Below, in pieces: positions 1 through 8,457 of a DNA stretch of 64,000 nt (the first letter of the stretch is position 1; every line of letters starts with the position of its first letter). Origin of the DNA: Collimonas pratensis (lineage in GTDB: Bacteria > Pseudomonadota > Gammaproteobacteria > Burkholderiales > Burkholderiaceae_D); NCBI RefSeq assembly GCF_001584185.1, contig NZ_CP013234.1, positions 5,666,026 to 5,730,025 of the forward strand, in the 5' to 3' direction. Position numbers and translations under genes: made by a program. Below the pieces are notes generated by a model that saw only the letters and a program-made list of their open reading frames with translations, did no database searches and had not been told where the DNA came from.

Positions 1-761
1 CGTAATGGATACGCGCCTTTACGCTTGGCGCCTTCCTGATAAATATACTCAGCAATCGGCGTCGAGCCGACAAACGACACTGCCTTCACTTCCGGATGCT
101 GCAGCAAGGTGTCAACCGCCAGCTTATCGCCCTGCACTACATTGAAGACGCCATCCGGCAAGCCGGCTTTCTTGAACAGCTCAGCCATCATCAACGACGG
201 CGAAGGATCGCGTTCCGAAGGCTTCAGAATAAAAGTATTGCCGGCAGCGATCGCCATCGGCGCCATCCACAGCGGCACCATCACCGGAAAATTGAAAGGC
301 GTAATGCCGACGGTCACGCCGAGCGGCTGGCGCAGGTTCCAGTTATCGATGCCGCCGCCGATATTGTCGGTAAATTGCGTCTTCAGCAGTTGCGGAATAC
401 CGCAGGCGAACTCGACAATTTCCAGGCCGCGCGTGACTTCTCCCCTGGCATCGGACAGAACCTTGCCGTGTTCACGCGTAATCGCTGCCGCCAGCGCTTC
501 GTGATTTTGCTCCATCAATTCCTTGAACTTGAACATCACCCGTGCACGCTTCAGCGGCGCAGTCTCTGCCCAGGCCGGCGCCGCCGCTGCTGCCGCAGCA
601 ACCGCAGCATTGACTTCTTCGACGCTGCCCAGCACCACTTTGGCGGCAACCGCGCCAGTCGCAGGATTGAACACATCTTGCTGGCGGCCGCTGGACGATT
701 CCGTCACCTTGCCGTTGATGTAATGTTGGATCAAAGGGGTGGCGCTTGATGAGGTAGTCAT
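1..761 (-). CDS. mmsA: Methylmalonate-semialdehyde dehydrogenase (CoA-acylating), N-terminal part
   Basis: Oxidises methylmalonate or malonate semialdehyde to propionyl- or acetyl-CoA with NAD+ and CoA, in valine, inositol or beta-alanine breakdown. About 253 residues are visible; the gene runs off the left edge, so the catalytic cysteine is not seen. The translation opens [17 protein letters not shown] and carries the family block [14 protein letters not shown] followed by LKPSERDP and SFVGSTP, typical of the CoA-acylating branch of the aldehyde dehydrogenases. The ATG at 759-761 follows a purine-rich AAGGAA-type stretch on the minus strand. It is divergent from the LysR gene at 914, which is its likely regulator (inference). 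Reading frames on the plus strand here are shadows. Confidence 0.93.
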   Translation of the reverse strand, partial: MTTSSSATPLIQHYINGKVTESSSGRQQDVFNPATGAVAAKVVLGSVEEVNAAVAAAAAAAPAWAETAPLKRARVMFKFKELMEQNHEALAAAITREHGKVLSDARGEVTRGLEIVEFACGIPQLLKTQFTDNIGGGIDNWNLRQPLGVTVGITPFNFPVMVPLWMAPMAIAAGNTFILKPSERDPSPSLMMAELFKKAGLPDGVFNVVQGDKLAVDTLLQHPEVKAVSFVGSTPIAEYIYQEGAKRKGAYPL

Positions 762-913
762 AAGGATTCCTTTTATTGAGTCTGGGGTTGAATTCGATTT
801 GTATTATTTTTTGCCCAGAATATCGTGTGGCATGCCAACAATCCAATGAGTTATGATCAATAGCATTATAAGAAACACTAATAACGAAACCTTTATGATG
901 AAAATTTAAGCAT

Positions 914-1801
914 ATGGATCTCATTCAACTTCGCGCCTTTGTCACGGTTGCCCGTGAAGGCAACTTGACGCGCGCAGCCGAATTGCTGCATGTCACCCAG
1001 CCCGCGGTCAGCCTGCAAATCAAATCGCTGCAGGCCAGCTTGAACCTGCAATTATTCAACCGTATTCCCAGCGGCATGGCGTTAACCGACGAAGGCGTCA
1101 AATTGCTGCCTTTTGCCGAACGCGCCATTGCCATCATGTCAGAGCTCCGCCAGCAAGCCGCAAGTTTGCATCCCAGCAATTCAAAAACACTGAGCGGAAA
1201 ACTCGCGATCGGCACCATTCTCGATCCAGAATTCACCCGTCTCGGCGCTTTCCTGCGGCGTCTGGTAGAAAGTTATCCACAGCTTTCTACACAATTGCAG
1301 CACAGCATGTCGGGCGATGTTTTACAACAAATCAAATCAGGCCATCTCGATGTCGGCTACTACCTCGGTACGCCCAACAAGAGTTTTCACCGTCTCACAT
1401 TGACACAATTTACTTACTGCGTGCTTGCGCCGTCGGGCTGGAAAAACCGGGTTTCCGGAAAAGACTGGCCGGCATTGGCAAAATTGCCCTGGATCTGGAC
1501 CCCGCCGGAATCTGCGCACCACCGTTTACTAAGCAAAACGTTTGCACAATATAAAGTTACGCCGAATAAAGTTGCTCTGGTGGACCAGGAACCATCAATG
1601 CTGGATCTGGTGAAATCAGGAGTCGGACTTTCTCTTGTTAGAGAATCAATTGCATTGCGCGAAGCGCACGCACATGGCTTGGTTATTTCCGATACGGTCA
1701 ATTTATCCACTGAACTATCGTTTATCACATTGGAAAAACGTAAAGACGAACCGGTTATAGCAGCAGTATTTGCCATATTGGAAACCATTTGGAGAAACTG
1801 A
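914..1801 (+). CDS. LysR-family transcriptional regulator
   Basis: 295 residues, the usual LysR length. Residues 1-60 form the winged helix-turn-helix (FVTVAREGNLTRAAELLHVT, then QPAVSLQIKSLQ), followed by a periplasmic-binding-like effector domain. It lies divergently 152 bp from mmsA, the classic arrangement for a LysR activator of its neighbour, so control of mmsA-linked semialdehyde or branched-chain catabolism is plausible but not shown. No strong Shine-Dalgarno is visible before the ATG. Coding composition is lower in G+C than that of the genes after 2.6 kb. The effector is unknown. Confidence 0.9.
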   Translation: MDLIQLRAFVTVAREGNLTRAAELLHVTQPAVSLQIKSLQASLNLQLFNRIPSGMALTDEGVKLLPFAERAIAIMSELRQQAASLHPSNSKTLSGKLAIGTILDPEFTRLGAFLRRLVESYPQLSTQLQHSMSGDVLQQIKSGHLDVGYYLGTPNKSFHRLTLTQFTYCVLAPSGWKNRVSGKDWPALAKLPWIWTPPESAHHRLLSKTFAQYKVTPNKVALVDQEPSMLDLVKSGVGLSLVRESIALREAHAHGLVISDTVNLSTELSFITLEKRKDEPVIAAVFAILETIWRN

Positions 1802-1820
1802 CTTTCTAAAAGCTGTTTTT

Positions 1821-1843
1821 AAAGGGGTAAATTCCCCTTTTTT
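1821..1843 (+). terminator. Terminator after the LysR gene
   Basis: AAAGGGG, a six-base loop, then CCCC running into a six-T tract, 20 bases after the LysR stop codon. The stem is short, so efficiency is uncertain. Confidence 0.55.
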
Positions 1844-1878
1844 CGGATTTCACAGCGCTTCGTGTTTACATTTATAGG

Positions 1879-2088
1879 TTTATATATATGAATAGTAGTA
1901 GTAGTTAACGCCCTGCTTTTCTGTGGATAACTATGAATTTGACTATTCATTCAAGTACTTACGGCTTGGATAAAGGCTGAGTAAACCTTGTATCTGGTAA
2001 GAACATTTCTTGGATAAAAAAGGGGTTGTGGATAGCTGCTACGCTTATGCACATTAAATTCCTATAGTTATCCAAAGACTTATCCACA
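1879..2088 (+). repeat. DnaA-box array, copy A of a direct duplication
   Basis: First copy of an approximately 210-bp module. It aligns with 2271-2479 at a constant offset of 392 bases, without gaps, up to about 2055; a one-base indel follows. Shared blocks include TAGTAGTTAAC, CCCTGCTTTTCTGTGGATAA, TTTGACTATTCATTCAAGTA and TTCTTGGATAAAAAA. Five box positions are kept: 1922, 2027, 2045, 2068 and 2080. Confidence 0.85.
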
Positions 2089-2270
2089 GTTGTTCATTTT
2101 CTTCCTTTCCATATCTACCTTCCATGTAGATTTTTTTTCGGCTTTTTCCCAATTCCAATTCTTGAAAAAAGAGAGTTTTCGAGAAAAATTGTCTTTTTTG
2201 CTTTGTTTTTTGGTTTGTTTTTTAAAAGCAACTTCAAAAGAAAAAAACTTTTTGGTTTTGTATTTAAAGA
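2089..2270. other. AT-rich spacer between the two DnaA-box arrays
   Basis: About 180 bases of T-rich then A-rich sequence with almost no G or C in the right half. It is the natural candidate for a DNA unwinding element. Short open frames here are low-complexity noise. Confidence 0.6.
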
Positions 2271-2479
2271 TTTATATATAAAAATAGTAATAGTAGTTAA
2301 CACCCTGCTTTTCTGTGGATAACATGGAATTTGACTATTCATTCAAGTACTTACGAACTGGATAACAGCTTGGTAATCGGTGTATCCCGGCAGAATAATT
2401 CTTGGATAAAAAATCAGCTGTGGAAAACTGGGTGCGATGTCCACAATCAGAAAACAGGATATCCACAGCCTTATCCACA
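2271..2479 (+). repeat. DnaA-box array, copy B of a direct duplication
   Basis: Second copy of the module at 1879-2088. Its boxes are at 2314, 2419, 2437, 2459 and 2471. Individual boxes have drifted differently: 2419 is a consensus box where copy A has a near match, and 2437 is degraded where copy A matches. That is the pattern of an old duplication kept under partial selection. Confidence 0.85.
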
Positions 2480-2646
2480 AAACGATGAAAACCAATCTGC
2501 TTTAGTGTATTTTTAACAACATAAAAGCATTTTTCTGGGAATTTCGTTAGCTGCTTAAATCGTAGGCAATGGCAATTCAAGAAAAATTTCTAGACAAGCT
2601 GATTTGAAAGCATTAATGTACGCAAAGCGTATATTAGGAGAAGCGA

Positions 2647-3948
2647 ATGCTCGATCAGCAGACTTTCTTGCGCGACGCCATGTGTCGTCTGAACCTCACC
2701 CGGGAAAATTTTTCGGATCGGATCGGCATCCGAAAACGCGCATTGGATACCTGGCTTTTGCCGGAAACATCCGGTGAATACAGGGTCATGCCGGATATCG
2801 TGACAAAATTTGTCACTGAAATTCTTGGCGGCAGCAGGGTTGCGCAAGGCCTTACGCAGAGCGTATATATTGCAGATCCGAACACGCCGCTGCGCTCTCG
2901 CATCGGCTATCACGGCAAGCCGCAGCTACTATCGGTGGACCAGTTTTCCCGCGACTCGCTGGAGGAGCTGTTCCGCATCGCCGACATCATGCAGCCCATT
3001 GCAAGGCGTCAGAAGGTCTCGCGCATCCTCGAGGGTGCCGTACTAGCCAATCTGTTCTTTGAAGCCAGCACGCGCACGCGTATCAGCTTTGGGGCGGCGT
3101 TTTGCCGGCTGGGAGGATCGGTTTGCGACACCACCGGCTTTACCTTCTCTTCCATGACCAAGGGCGAATCGATCTACGACACCAGCCGCGTCATCAGTGG
3201 TTACGTCGACGCCTTGGTAGTACGGCACCCGGAACAAGGCGCGGTGGACGAATTTGCGCGCGCCACGAACATTCCTGTGATCAATGGCGGCGACGGGCCT
3301 GGCGAGCACCCCAGCCAGGCGATTCTCGATCTGTACACCATCCAGCGCGAGTTCTCGCGGCTAGGCAAGCTGATCGACGGCGCCCACATCGTCATGGCAG
3401 GCGACCTCAAGTACGGCCGCACCGTACATTCGCTCATCAAGTTGCTGGCTTTGTACCGCAACCTGCGCTTTACCCTGATCGCGCCGCCGACCCTGGAGAT
3501 GCCGGCGCATATACTGGAGCGCATCGCCCGCGCCGGCCACGTGGTGGAACAGTCGACTTCTCTGGCGCAAGGCTTGAAGGGGGCGGATATCGTGTACGCC
3601 ACGCGGATCCAGAAAGAACGCTTCGGCGAAGAGGCCATCGAAGGCTATACCCCGGATTTCCAGATCAACCAGGCCATGATCAACGCCAGCTGCAGCCCCG
3701 ACACCATCGTCATGCACCCGCTGCCGCGCGACGGCCGGCCCGGCGCCAACGATCTCAGCACCGACCTTAATCACGACCCACGCCTGGCGATTTTCCGCCA
3801 GACCGACAACGGCATTCCGGTAAGAATGGCGATCTTCGCTACCTTGCTGGGCGTGGAGAACCAGGTCCAGCATTCGATGCGCGACGTCAGCTGGCGCTCG
3901 CCGCATCACGTCGGACCGGATGACGCCGCTTTCGATGGCTTGGATTGA
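2647..3948 (+). CDS. pyrB: Aspartate carbamoyltransferase with N-terminal extension
   Basis: Forms N-carbamoyl-aspartate from carbamoyl phosphate and aspartate, the committed step of pyrimidine synthesis. The catalytic part (about residues 95-405) has the carbamoyl-phosphate loop STRTR within FFEASTRTRISF, the enterobacterial-type motif GDLKYGRTVHSL, and HPLPR. At 433 residues it is about 120 longer than the usual catalytic chain. The first ~88 residues include a helical stretch (FLRDAMCRLNLTRENFSDRI, then GIRKRALDTWLLP) that reads like a helix-turn-helix. No pyrI regulatory chain lies nearby. The ATG follows AGGAGA at a good spacing. Whether this is the main housekeeping enzyme or a second copy cannot be told from the window. 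Confidence 0.9.
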   Translation: MLDQQTFLRDAMCRLNLTRENFSDRIGIRKRALDTWLLPETSGEYRVMPDIVTKFVTEILGGSRVAQGLTQSVYIADPNTPLRSRIGYHGKPQLLSVDQFSRDSLEELFRIADIMQPIARRQKVSRILEGAVLANLFFEASTRTRISFGAAFCRLGGSVCDTTGFTFSSMTKGESIYDTSRVISGYVDALVVRHPEQGAVDEFARATNIPVINGGDGPGEHPSQAILDLYTIQREFSRLGKLIDGAHIVMAGDLKYGRTVHSLIKLLALYRNLRFTLIAPPTLEMPAHILERIARAGHVVEQSTSLAQGLKGADIVYATRIQKERFGEEAIEGYTPDFQINQAMINASCSPDTIVMHPLPRDGRPGANDLSTDLNHDPRLAIFRQTDNGIPVRMAIFATLLGVENQVQHSMRDVSWRSPHHVGPDDAAFDGLD

Positions 3949-3995
3949 AATTGGGGGATAGCTCTGTAGATCTACAGTTCTATACAGATGTAGTT

Positions 3996-4079
3996 GTAGG
4001 GTGGGCATAAGTGCCCACGCAGATATAGATGAATAGATGAGGTGGCGAACCGCGTGGGCAAAAGGACTTGCCCACGCGG
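3996..4079. repeat. GTAG-type REP pair (BIME), copy 1
   Basis: GTAGGGTGGGCA, short loop, TGCCCACGC at 3996-4020, then a second palindrome, GCGTGGGCA to TGCCCACGC, at 4052-4078. It sits between the pyrB and asmA 3' ends, and the same element recurs at 29876, 40447 and 48722. Confidence 0.85.
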
Positions 4080-4101
4080 CAGAATTCCCGAAGCGACAGG
4101 T

Positions 4102-6129
4102 TTACTTTGTCTTGCTTTGCTTCAGGATTTTCCCCGGCGGTGGCGCCACCGGTTTTTGCTTCGCCCGCGCCAGTAAAGCGGCGCAATCGTTTTCCTGCGC
4201 CGGTGTGATGTTAATCAGGGGCAGCACCGCCGCCACCGGCGCCAGCACGCCCAGCGCAATTGCACCGCCGGCCTTCAGCGCCAGTATGCCCTTGTCGACC
4301 CCGACGTCCGGATTCTTGAACGTGCCGGAGACGTGCAGCGGCGATCTGAGTGAAAAAATCCGCATGCCCTTGGTTTCCGGTTTGACCGTCAGCGCCAGCG
4401 ATTCCTGCGCCAGGTTGATCTGGCCCTGGACGTTGATGACCGCGTCGTCGGTATCCATTACAAAGGTGCGGGCGTCCATCACGCCTTTGGTCACCGCAAA
4501 GTCGCTGGCCAGGCAATTCAGCTTGACCTGCTTGTCGCCGAACAGCTTAGTGATGACCACATTGCCGATATTCAGGCCGGCAGCCTCCAGCAGGAATTTG
4601 CTGATGGTGCCCTGGTTGATCAGCGTCTTGAGCTCACCATTGGAACTGCCCAGCAGGCTAGCGACTGAATTGCCGACCGCCGACAGGGAGGCATCGCCAT
4701 TGATCTCGCCGAGGCTGGCCTGGGCCGATTCGAAAGTCGGGAACAGCTGCTTGATTTTCAGGTGGCGCGCCGAAATTTTCATGTCGGCCTTGATCAGCTT
4801 GCCGCTGCCGTCCAGCTTGATGTTGGAAATCAGGTTGCCGCCGGCGACGCCGAAATTCAGAGGCGTCAGCGACAGCACGCTGTCTTTCAGATGCAGGTCG
4901 GCGACCAGATCCTGGATCGGCAACTCCTTCTCGCGCACGATCTTGCGGCCGGTGAACTTGACGTCGGCATCGATGCTGCCCCAGCGGCTGGTATCGAACT
5001 GTTCCACCGGCAGCACCTTGTTGCTAGGCTGCGCCGCGCCATCGCCGCGATTCGCCTTGCTGGCATTGGAGTCGGCGCCGATCAGCGGCGCCAGGTCTTC
5101 CAGCCTGAGCTGGTTGGACAGCAGCGTGCCCTTCAGCAAAGGCCGCGGTTTTTGTGCGACAAATTCCAGCGTGCCGGATAAATCGCTGGAGCCGACGCGA
5201 CCGCTGAACTTGTCGTAAGTCCAGTCGCCGCCGGCGCTGCTGAGCTTGCCGATCAGCCGTCCCTCGGTGGAAAACGGCGGCGTCGCCGGCAGCACGATGC
5301 CGGTCAGCGGATACAGGTTGGACATGCTGGCGCCCGATAGCTTCAGGCGCAGGTCAAGCGCGGCCAGGTCGCTAGGCTTGGTCAGCGTCCCTTTCACGCC
5401 GATCGCTGTCTTGCCGACGCGCACATTGGCCTGCAGCGGATAGGGCGTACTGCTGTTCTGTAAAGACAGCACGGCGCCCGCCTTGCCGTCGCCGCTGACC
5501 GCCGCCTTGTTGAAGCTGCCGCTGACTTTCCAGCCGATGCCGTAGCCTTCCGGGCTGGTCACGGGCAAGCTGTCGATATCCGCCTTGATATCCAGCTTGC
5601 TGACCGGATCCAGCAAACGCACGGTACCTTTGGCCAGCACCAGTTTTTGCAGGTCCAGCTGCCAGGCTGACGGTCCGCTGGACTGGAAGGTCCAGTTGTT
5701 GACGCCATCCGGCTTGCGTTCCAGCGCCAGCACCGGCGCTTCCAATTCCAGCGACGGCAGCACGATGCGGTGCGCCAGCAAAGGCAAGGGACTCAGCGAA
5801 AACGTCAGTTGGCCGATTTCCGCCATGTGCGGTCCGGTCTTGGCCCAATCCGGATTGTCCAGCACGATATCCTTCGCGCTCAGTCGCGGCCAGGGCACCC
5901 AGCGGCGCCAGCTGTCAAGATCGCTCTGCGATTTTTGCCAGGTCAGCGCCAGATCGCCGCGAATCGCGAACGGCCGCCCGGCGGCTTCGCTGACCCGTTG
6001 GTTAAGCCATGGCTTGGCACGGTTCCAGTCGAAAGTGAGGACCAGCGCTGCACATATGGCGATCAGCAGCGCCAGCACTGCCAGCAACCATAAAAAGATG
6101 CGCCCCGGACGAAATTTGGATGTAGTCAT
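4102..6129 (-). CDS. AsmA family protein
   Basis: 675 residues, anchored by one N-terminal membrane helix (about residues 11-33, IFLWLLAVLALLIAICAALV) with the bulk expected in the periplasm. The N-terminal AsmA domain includes RPFAIRGDLALTW and SAKDIVLDNPDW; the C-terminal AsmA_2-like part includes IKQLFPTF, LLGSSNGELK and LNCLASDFAVTKGVM. AsmA-like proteins are linked to outer-membrane assembly and lipid transport between membranes; the specific role here is inferred from family only. It is a single transcription unit convergent with pyrB. Confidence 0.88.
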   Translation of the reverse strand: MTTSKFRPGRIFLWLLAVLALLIAICAALVLTFDWNRAKPWLNQRVSEAAGRPFAIRGDLALTWQKSQSDLDSWRRWVPWPRLSAKDIVLDNPDWAKTGPHMAEIGQLTFSLSPLPLLAHRIVLPSLELEAPVLALERKPDGVNNWTFQSSGPSAWQLDLQKLVLAKGTVRLLDPVSKLDIKADIDSLPVTSPEGYGIGWKVSGSFNKAAVSGDGKAGAVLSLQNSSTPYPLQANVRVGKTAIGVKGTLTKPSDLAALDLRLKLSGASMSNLYPLTGIVLPATPPFSTEGRLIGKLSSAGGDWTYDKFSGRVGSSDLSGTLEFVAQKPRPLLKGTLLSNQLRLEDLAPLIGADSNASKANRGDGAAQPSNKVLPVEQFDTSRWGSIDADVKFTGRKIVREKELPIQDLVADLHLKDSVLSLTPLNFGVAGGNLISNIKLDGSGKLIKADMKISARHLKIKQLFPTFESAQASLGEINGDASLSAVGNSVASLLGSSNGELKTLINQGTISKFLLEAAGLNIGNVVITKLFGDKQVKLNCLASDFAVTKGVMDARTFVMDTDDAVINVQGQINLAQESLALTVKPETKGMRIFSLRSPLHVSGTFKNPDVGVDKGILALKAGGAIALGVLAPVAAVLPLINITPAQENDCAALLARAKQKPVAPPPGKILKQSKTK

Positions 6130-6396
6130 GGTTTTGTGAGGTTTGCATTGTCTAAAGGTTCAATCCGACAAGTATCCTCGGATCCCGTCATTATGGCTTT
6201 AACAAGTGTAAACATTCTGGCTGATGCCTGTGTCCGTGTATGTCATCGAGATCCCTTAAGCAGGCGTTAACCGTAAATATGGACGCAGCTGGTTTGCATA
6301 ATGTGAGATATGCAAGAGTTTGTAACCCATTGTAGTCAATGCAAAGTGACGTGCTAGCTTGTAAACATCACCCATTCCCGTTGTCTGGAGCAAAAA

Positions 6397-8349
6397 ATGA
6401 ATAAAAATAAGAAACCCGTGTCGTTATTGCTTGGCGCGTCTGTTTGCGTAGCGCTGATGTCGCTCGCCGGCTGCGATAAAAAAACCGATGCCGTCGCACC
6501 TGTTGCGGCGCCGGCCGCGCCGCAAGCGCAAGCTGCCCCGGCCTATGTGCCGCCTACCGCCGATCAGCTGTACCAGCTGGTCGGACCGATTGCCCTGTTC
6601 CCGGACAAGCTGGTGGCGCAGGTGCTGGCCGCATCCAGCTATCCCGATCAGGTCACCGCCGCCGACAACTGGCTGGGACAAAACAAGAATCTGAAAGGCA
6701 CGCAACTGCAGGATGCCGCCAACCAGCAACCCTGGGACGTCAGCGTCAAAGGCTTGACACAGTTTCCCAGCGTGCTGGATCAGATGGCGCACAATATTCC
6801 CTGGACCTCGGCGCTCGGCGACGCTTATGTCAATGATCCGACCGACGTCATGAATGCGATCCAGGTGATGCGGCAGCGCGCAGCCGCCAGCGGCAACCTG
6901 AAAAACAATAAGCAGCAGCGCATCGCCACGGTGCCGCGCGTGCAGGCAGCGCCGCCTGCCGGTTATGCGCCGCCGCCCGGCGAGCCGGCCTACTATGACG
7001 GACCGGAAATGGTGCCGCCGCCGCCGGAAACCATCGTCATCGAGCCGGCTGAGCCGGATGTGGTCTACGTGCCTGCCTACAATCCGGGGGTAGTCTACGG
7101 CGAGCCGCAACCGGTGTATCCGGGTTATGCCTATGAACCGCCACCAGCCTACTACCCGCCAGGCGAAATCGTCACGGCAGGCGTGCTGACCTTCGGCCTG
7201 GGGATTGCCGTCGGCACGCTGATCGAACATCACAACTGGGGCTGGAATTCCTGGGGCGTGCACTGGGGCGGCGGAGGTGGCGGCGGCAACTGGCGCGGGG
7301 ATGGCGATCGCGATCACGGCGGCTGGCACCGGCCGGCTGTGGTGTACAACAACAACACGTATGTGTCGCGTTCCACCACGATCGTCAACCGTGTGACCAA
7401 CAATTACAACAACAGCACCGTCGTCAATAACAACAATAGCAACAACAATAGCAATAACAATAACAACAATACCCGCAACAACTTTGGGCCCGGCCAGGCG
7501 AACAACCCGGCTTTCCCGAATGGCCGCCCGGGTGGCCAGCCAGGCAACGGCGTTGCCAATTTCAATACGGCACGTCCGAATTTTGCCCAGCAAAACAATC
7601 CGCAGCAAGTACATCCCGGTCCAAATGCCGCACCGAATGCCGCTGCTCCAAGGCCGAACCACGGGCAACCGGATTTCAACAACATGACAAGGCCGAATTT
7701 CGGTCGGGTCCCGCCGGCGGGGGGACCGTCGGCCGCCGCGACCGCAAACCAGCTGGCGCGGCCAGGGTTCGTGCATCCGGCGCCGAACCAGGCGCAGCCC
7801 GGCGGCGTGCCGCAGCATCCTGGCTTTGCTCAACCCGGTCAGAATGGCTGGCCGGTGCCCAACCAGCTACAGCAAAACGCCTTGACCCATGCGCCCGCCG
7901 TGCCGCGGAATCTTGAGGAACGGCCGCCGGTCAACCTGAATCAGCACCCATTTGGCGGCAATCAGCAGCGGCCGAATTTCCAGCGGCCGGCTGACATGCC
8001 GAAACCGCAGCCAGTGCCGCAAAACGTGCAAAACCGGCCGCCGCAGCAGTTTGAGAACCGTCCTAACGGCGGTCAGATGCATCCGGAAATGAATCGCCCT
8101 GCGCCCGCTCCGGCGCCAGCGCCAGCGTTCAACCGTCCGGAACCACGCCCGCAGCCCCAGCCCCAGCCAATGGCGCGGCCTGAACCGCGTCCGCAGCCAC
8201 AAGCTCAGCCGATGGCAAGACCTGAGCCGCGTCCGCAACCGCAACCTCAGATGCAAGCTCCGCATCCGGCGGCGCAGCCGCAAAACCACGAGGCCCATCA
8301 TGACGGCGGCAACCCTCACCCCGACAAGCATGCTGACGACCACAAGTAA
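6397..8349 (+). CDS. DUF3300 domain lipoprotein with Asn-rich and Pro/Gln-rich tail
   Basis: 650 residues. A lipoprotein signal peptide ends in LMSLAGC with the lipidated cysteine at residue 26. The conserved DUF3300 part (about residues 50-280) contains LYQLVGPIALFPDKLVAQVL, SYPDQVTAADNWL and VVYVPAYNPGVVYG. After it come a Gly/Trp-rich stretch, an asparagine-rich tract near 330-365 and a C-terminal tail with repeated PEPRPQPQ units and a His/Asp-rich end. The function of DUF3300 is unknown; it is expected at the cell envelope. The ATG follows GGAG in CTGGAGCAAAAA. The tail is low-complexity and likely to vary in length between strains. Confidence 0.87.
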   Translation: MNKNKKPVSLLLGASVCVALMSLAGCDKKTDAVAPVAAPAAPQAQAAPAYVPPTADQLYQLVGPIALFPDKLVAQVLAASSYPDQVTAADNWLGQNKNLKGTQLQDAANQQPWDVSVKGLTQFPSVLDQMAHNIPWTSALGDAYVNDPTDVMNAIQVMRQRAAASGNLKNNKQQRIATVPRVQAAPPAGYAPPPGEPAYYDGPEMVPPPPETIVIEPAEPDVVYVPAYNPGVVYGEPQPVYPGYAYEPPPAYYPPGEIVTAGVLTFGLGIAVGTLIEHHNWGWNSWGVHWGGGGGGGNWRGDGDRDHGGWHRPAVVYNNNTYVSRSTTIVNRVTNNYNNSTVVNNNNSNNNSNNNNNNTRNNFGPGQANNPAFPNGRPGGQPGNGVANFNTARPNFAQQNNPQQVHPGPNAAPNAAAPRPNHGQPDFNNMTRPNFGRVPPAGGPSAAATANQLARPGFVHPAPNQAQPGGVPQHPGFAQPGQNGWPVPNQLQQNALTHAPAVPRNLEERPPVNLNQHPFGGNQQRPNFQRPADMPKPQPVPQNVQNRPPQQFENRPNGGQMHPEMNRPAPAPAPAPAFNRPEPRPQPQPQPMARPEPRPQPQAQPMARPEPRPQPQPQMQAPHPAAQPQNHEAHHDGGNPHPDKHADDHK

Positions 8350-8400
8350 TCTGGCCGAGAGCTGCTGACCAGGCTGGCAGCAGCTGCAATGCCGTTATCC

Positions 8401-8440
8401 AAAAAAAAGCTGGCTGAACCAAGGTTCAGCCAGCTTTTTT
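8401..8440. terminator. Bidirectional terminator, copy 1 of a repeated hairpin
   Basis: A-run, AGCTGGCTGAACC, loop AA, GGTTCAGCCAGCT, T-run. It serves both the DUF3300 gene and ahpF, which converge here. A near-identical copy lies at 11067-11103. Confidence 0.9.
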
Positions 8441-8457
8441 CATTGCAAGCGATTGAC

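Larger units (their letters stand above)
1802..2646. other. Gene-free origin-like region with clustered DnaA boxes
   Basis: No credible gene in 845 bases. Exact matches to the DnaA-box consensus TTWTNCACA, on either strand, lie at 1922-1930, 2045-2053, 2080-2088, 2314-2322, 2419-2427 and 2471-2479. Near matches lie at 2027-2035, 2068-2076, 2437-2445 and 2459-2467. Between the two clusters the DNA is extremely AT-rich: in 2161-2280 I count 26 G or C in 120 bases, with long A and T runs resembling an unwinding element. Clustered boxes plus an AT-rich tract are the hallmarks of oriC. The dnaA-adjacent edge of this window (63.5-64 kb) shows only two consensus boxes. Alternatives are a DnaA-titrating locus or a relic origin. 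Confidence 0.65.

Noticed and set aside
96..749. 217-residue plus-strand frame
   Set aside because: It is the complement of the mmsA coding strand; the minus-strand translation is a clear dehydrogenase.
2090..2342. Small frames in the AT-rich region
   Set aside because: Low-complexity Phe/Lys runs produced by T and A tracts.
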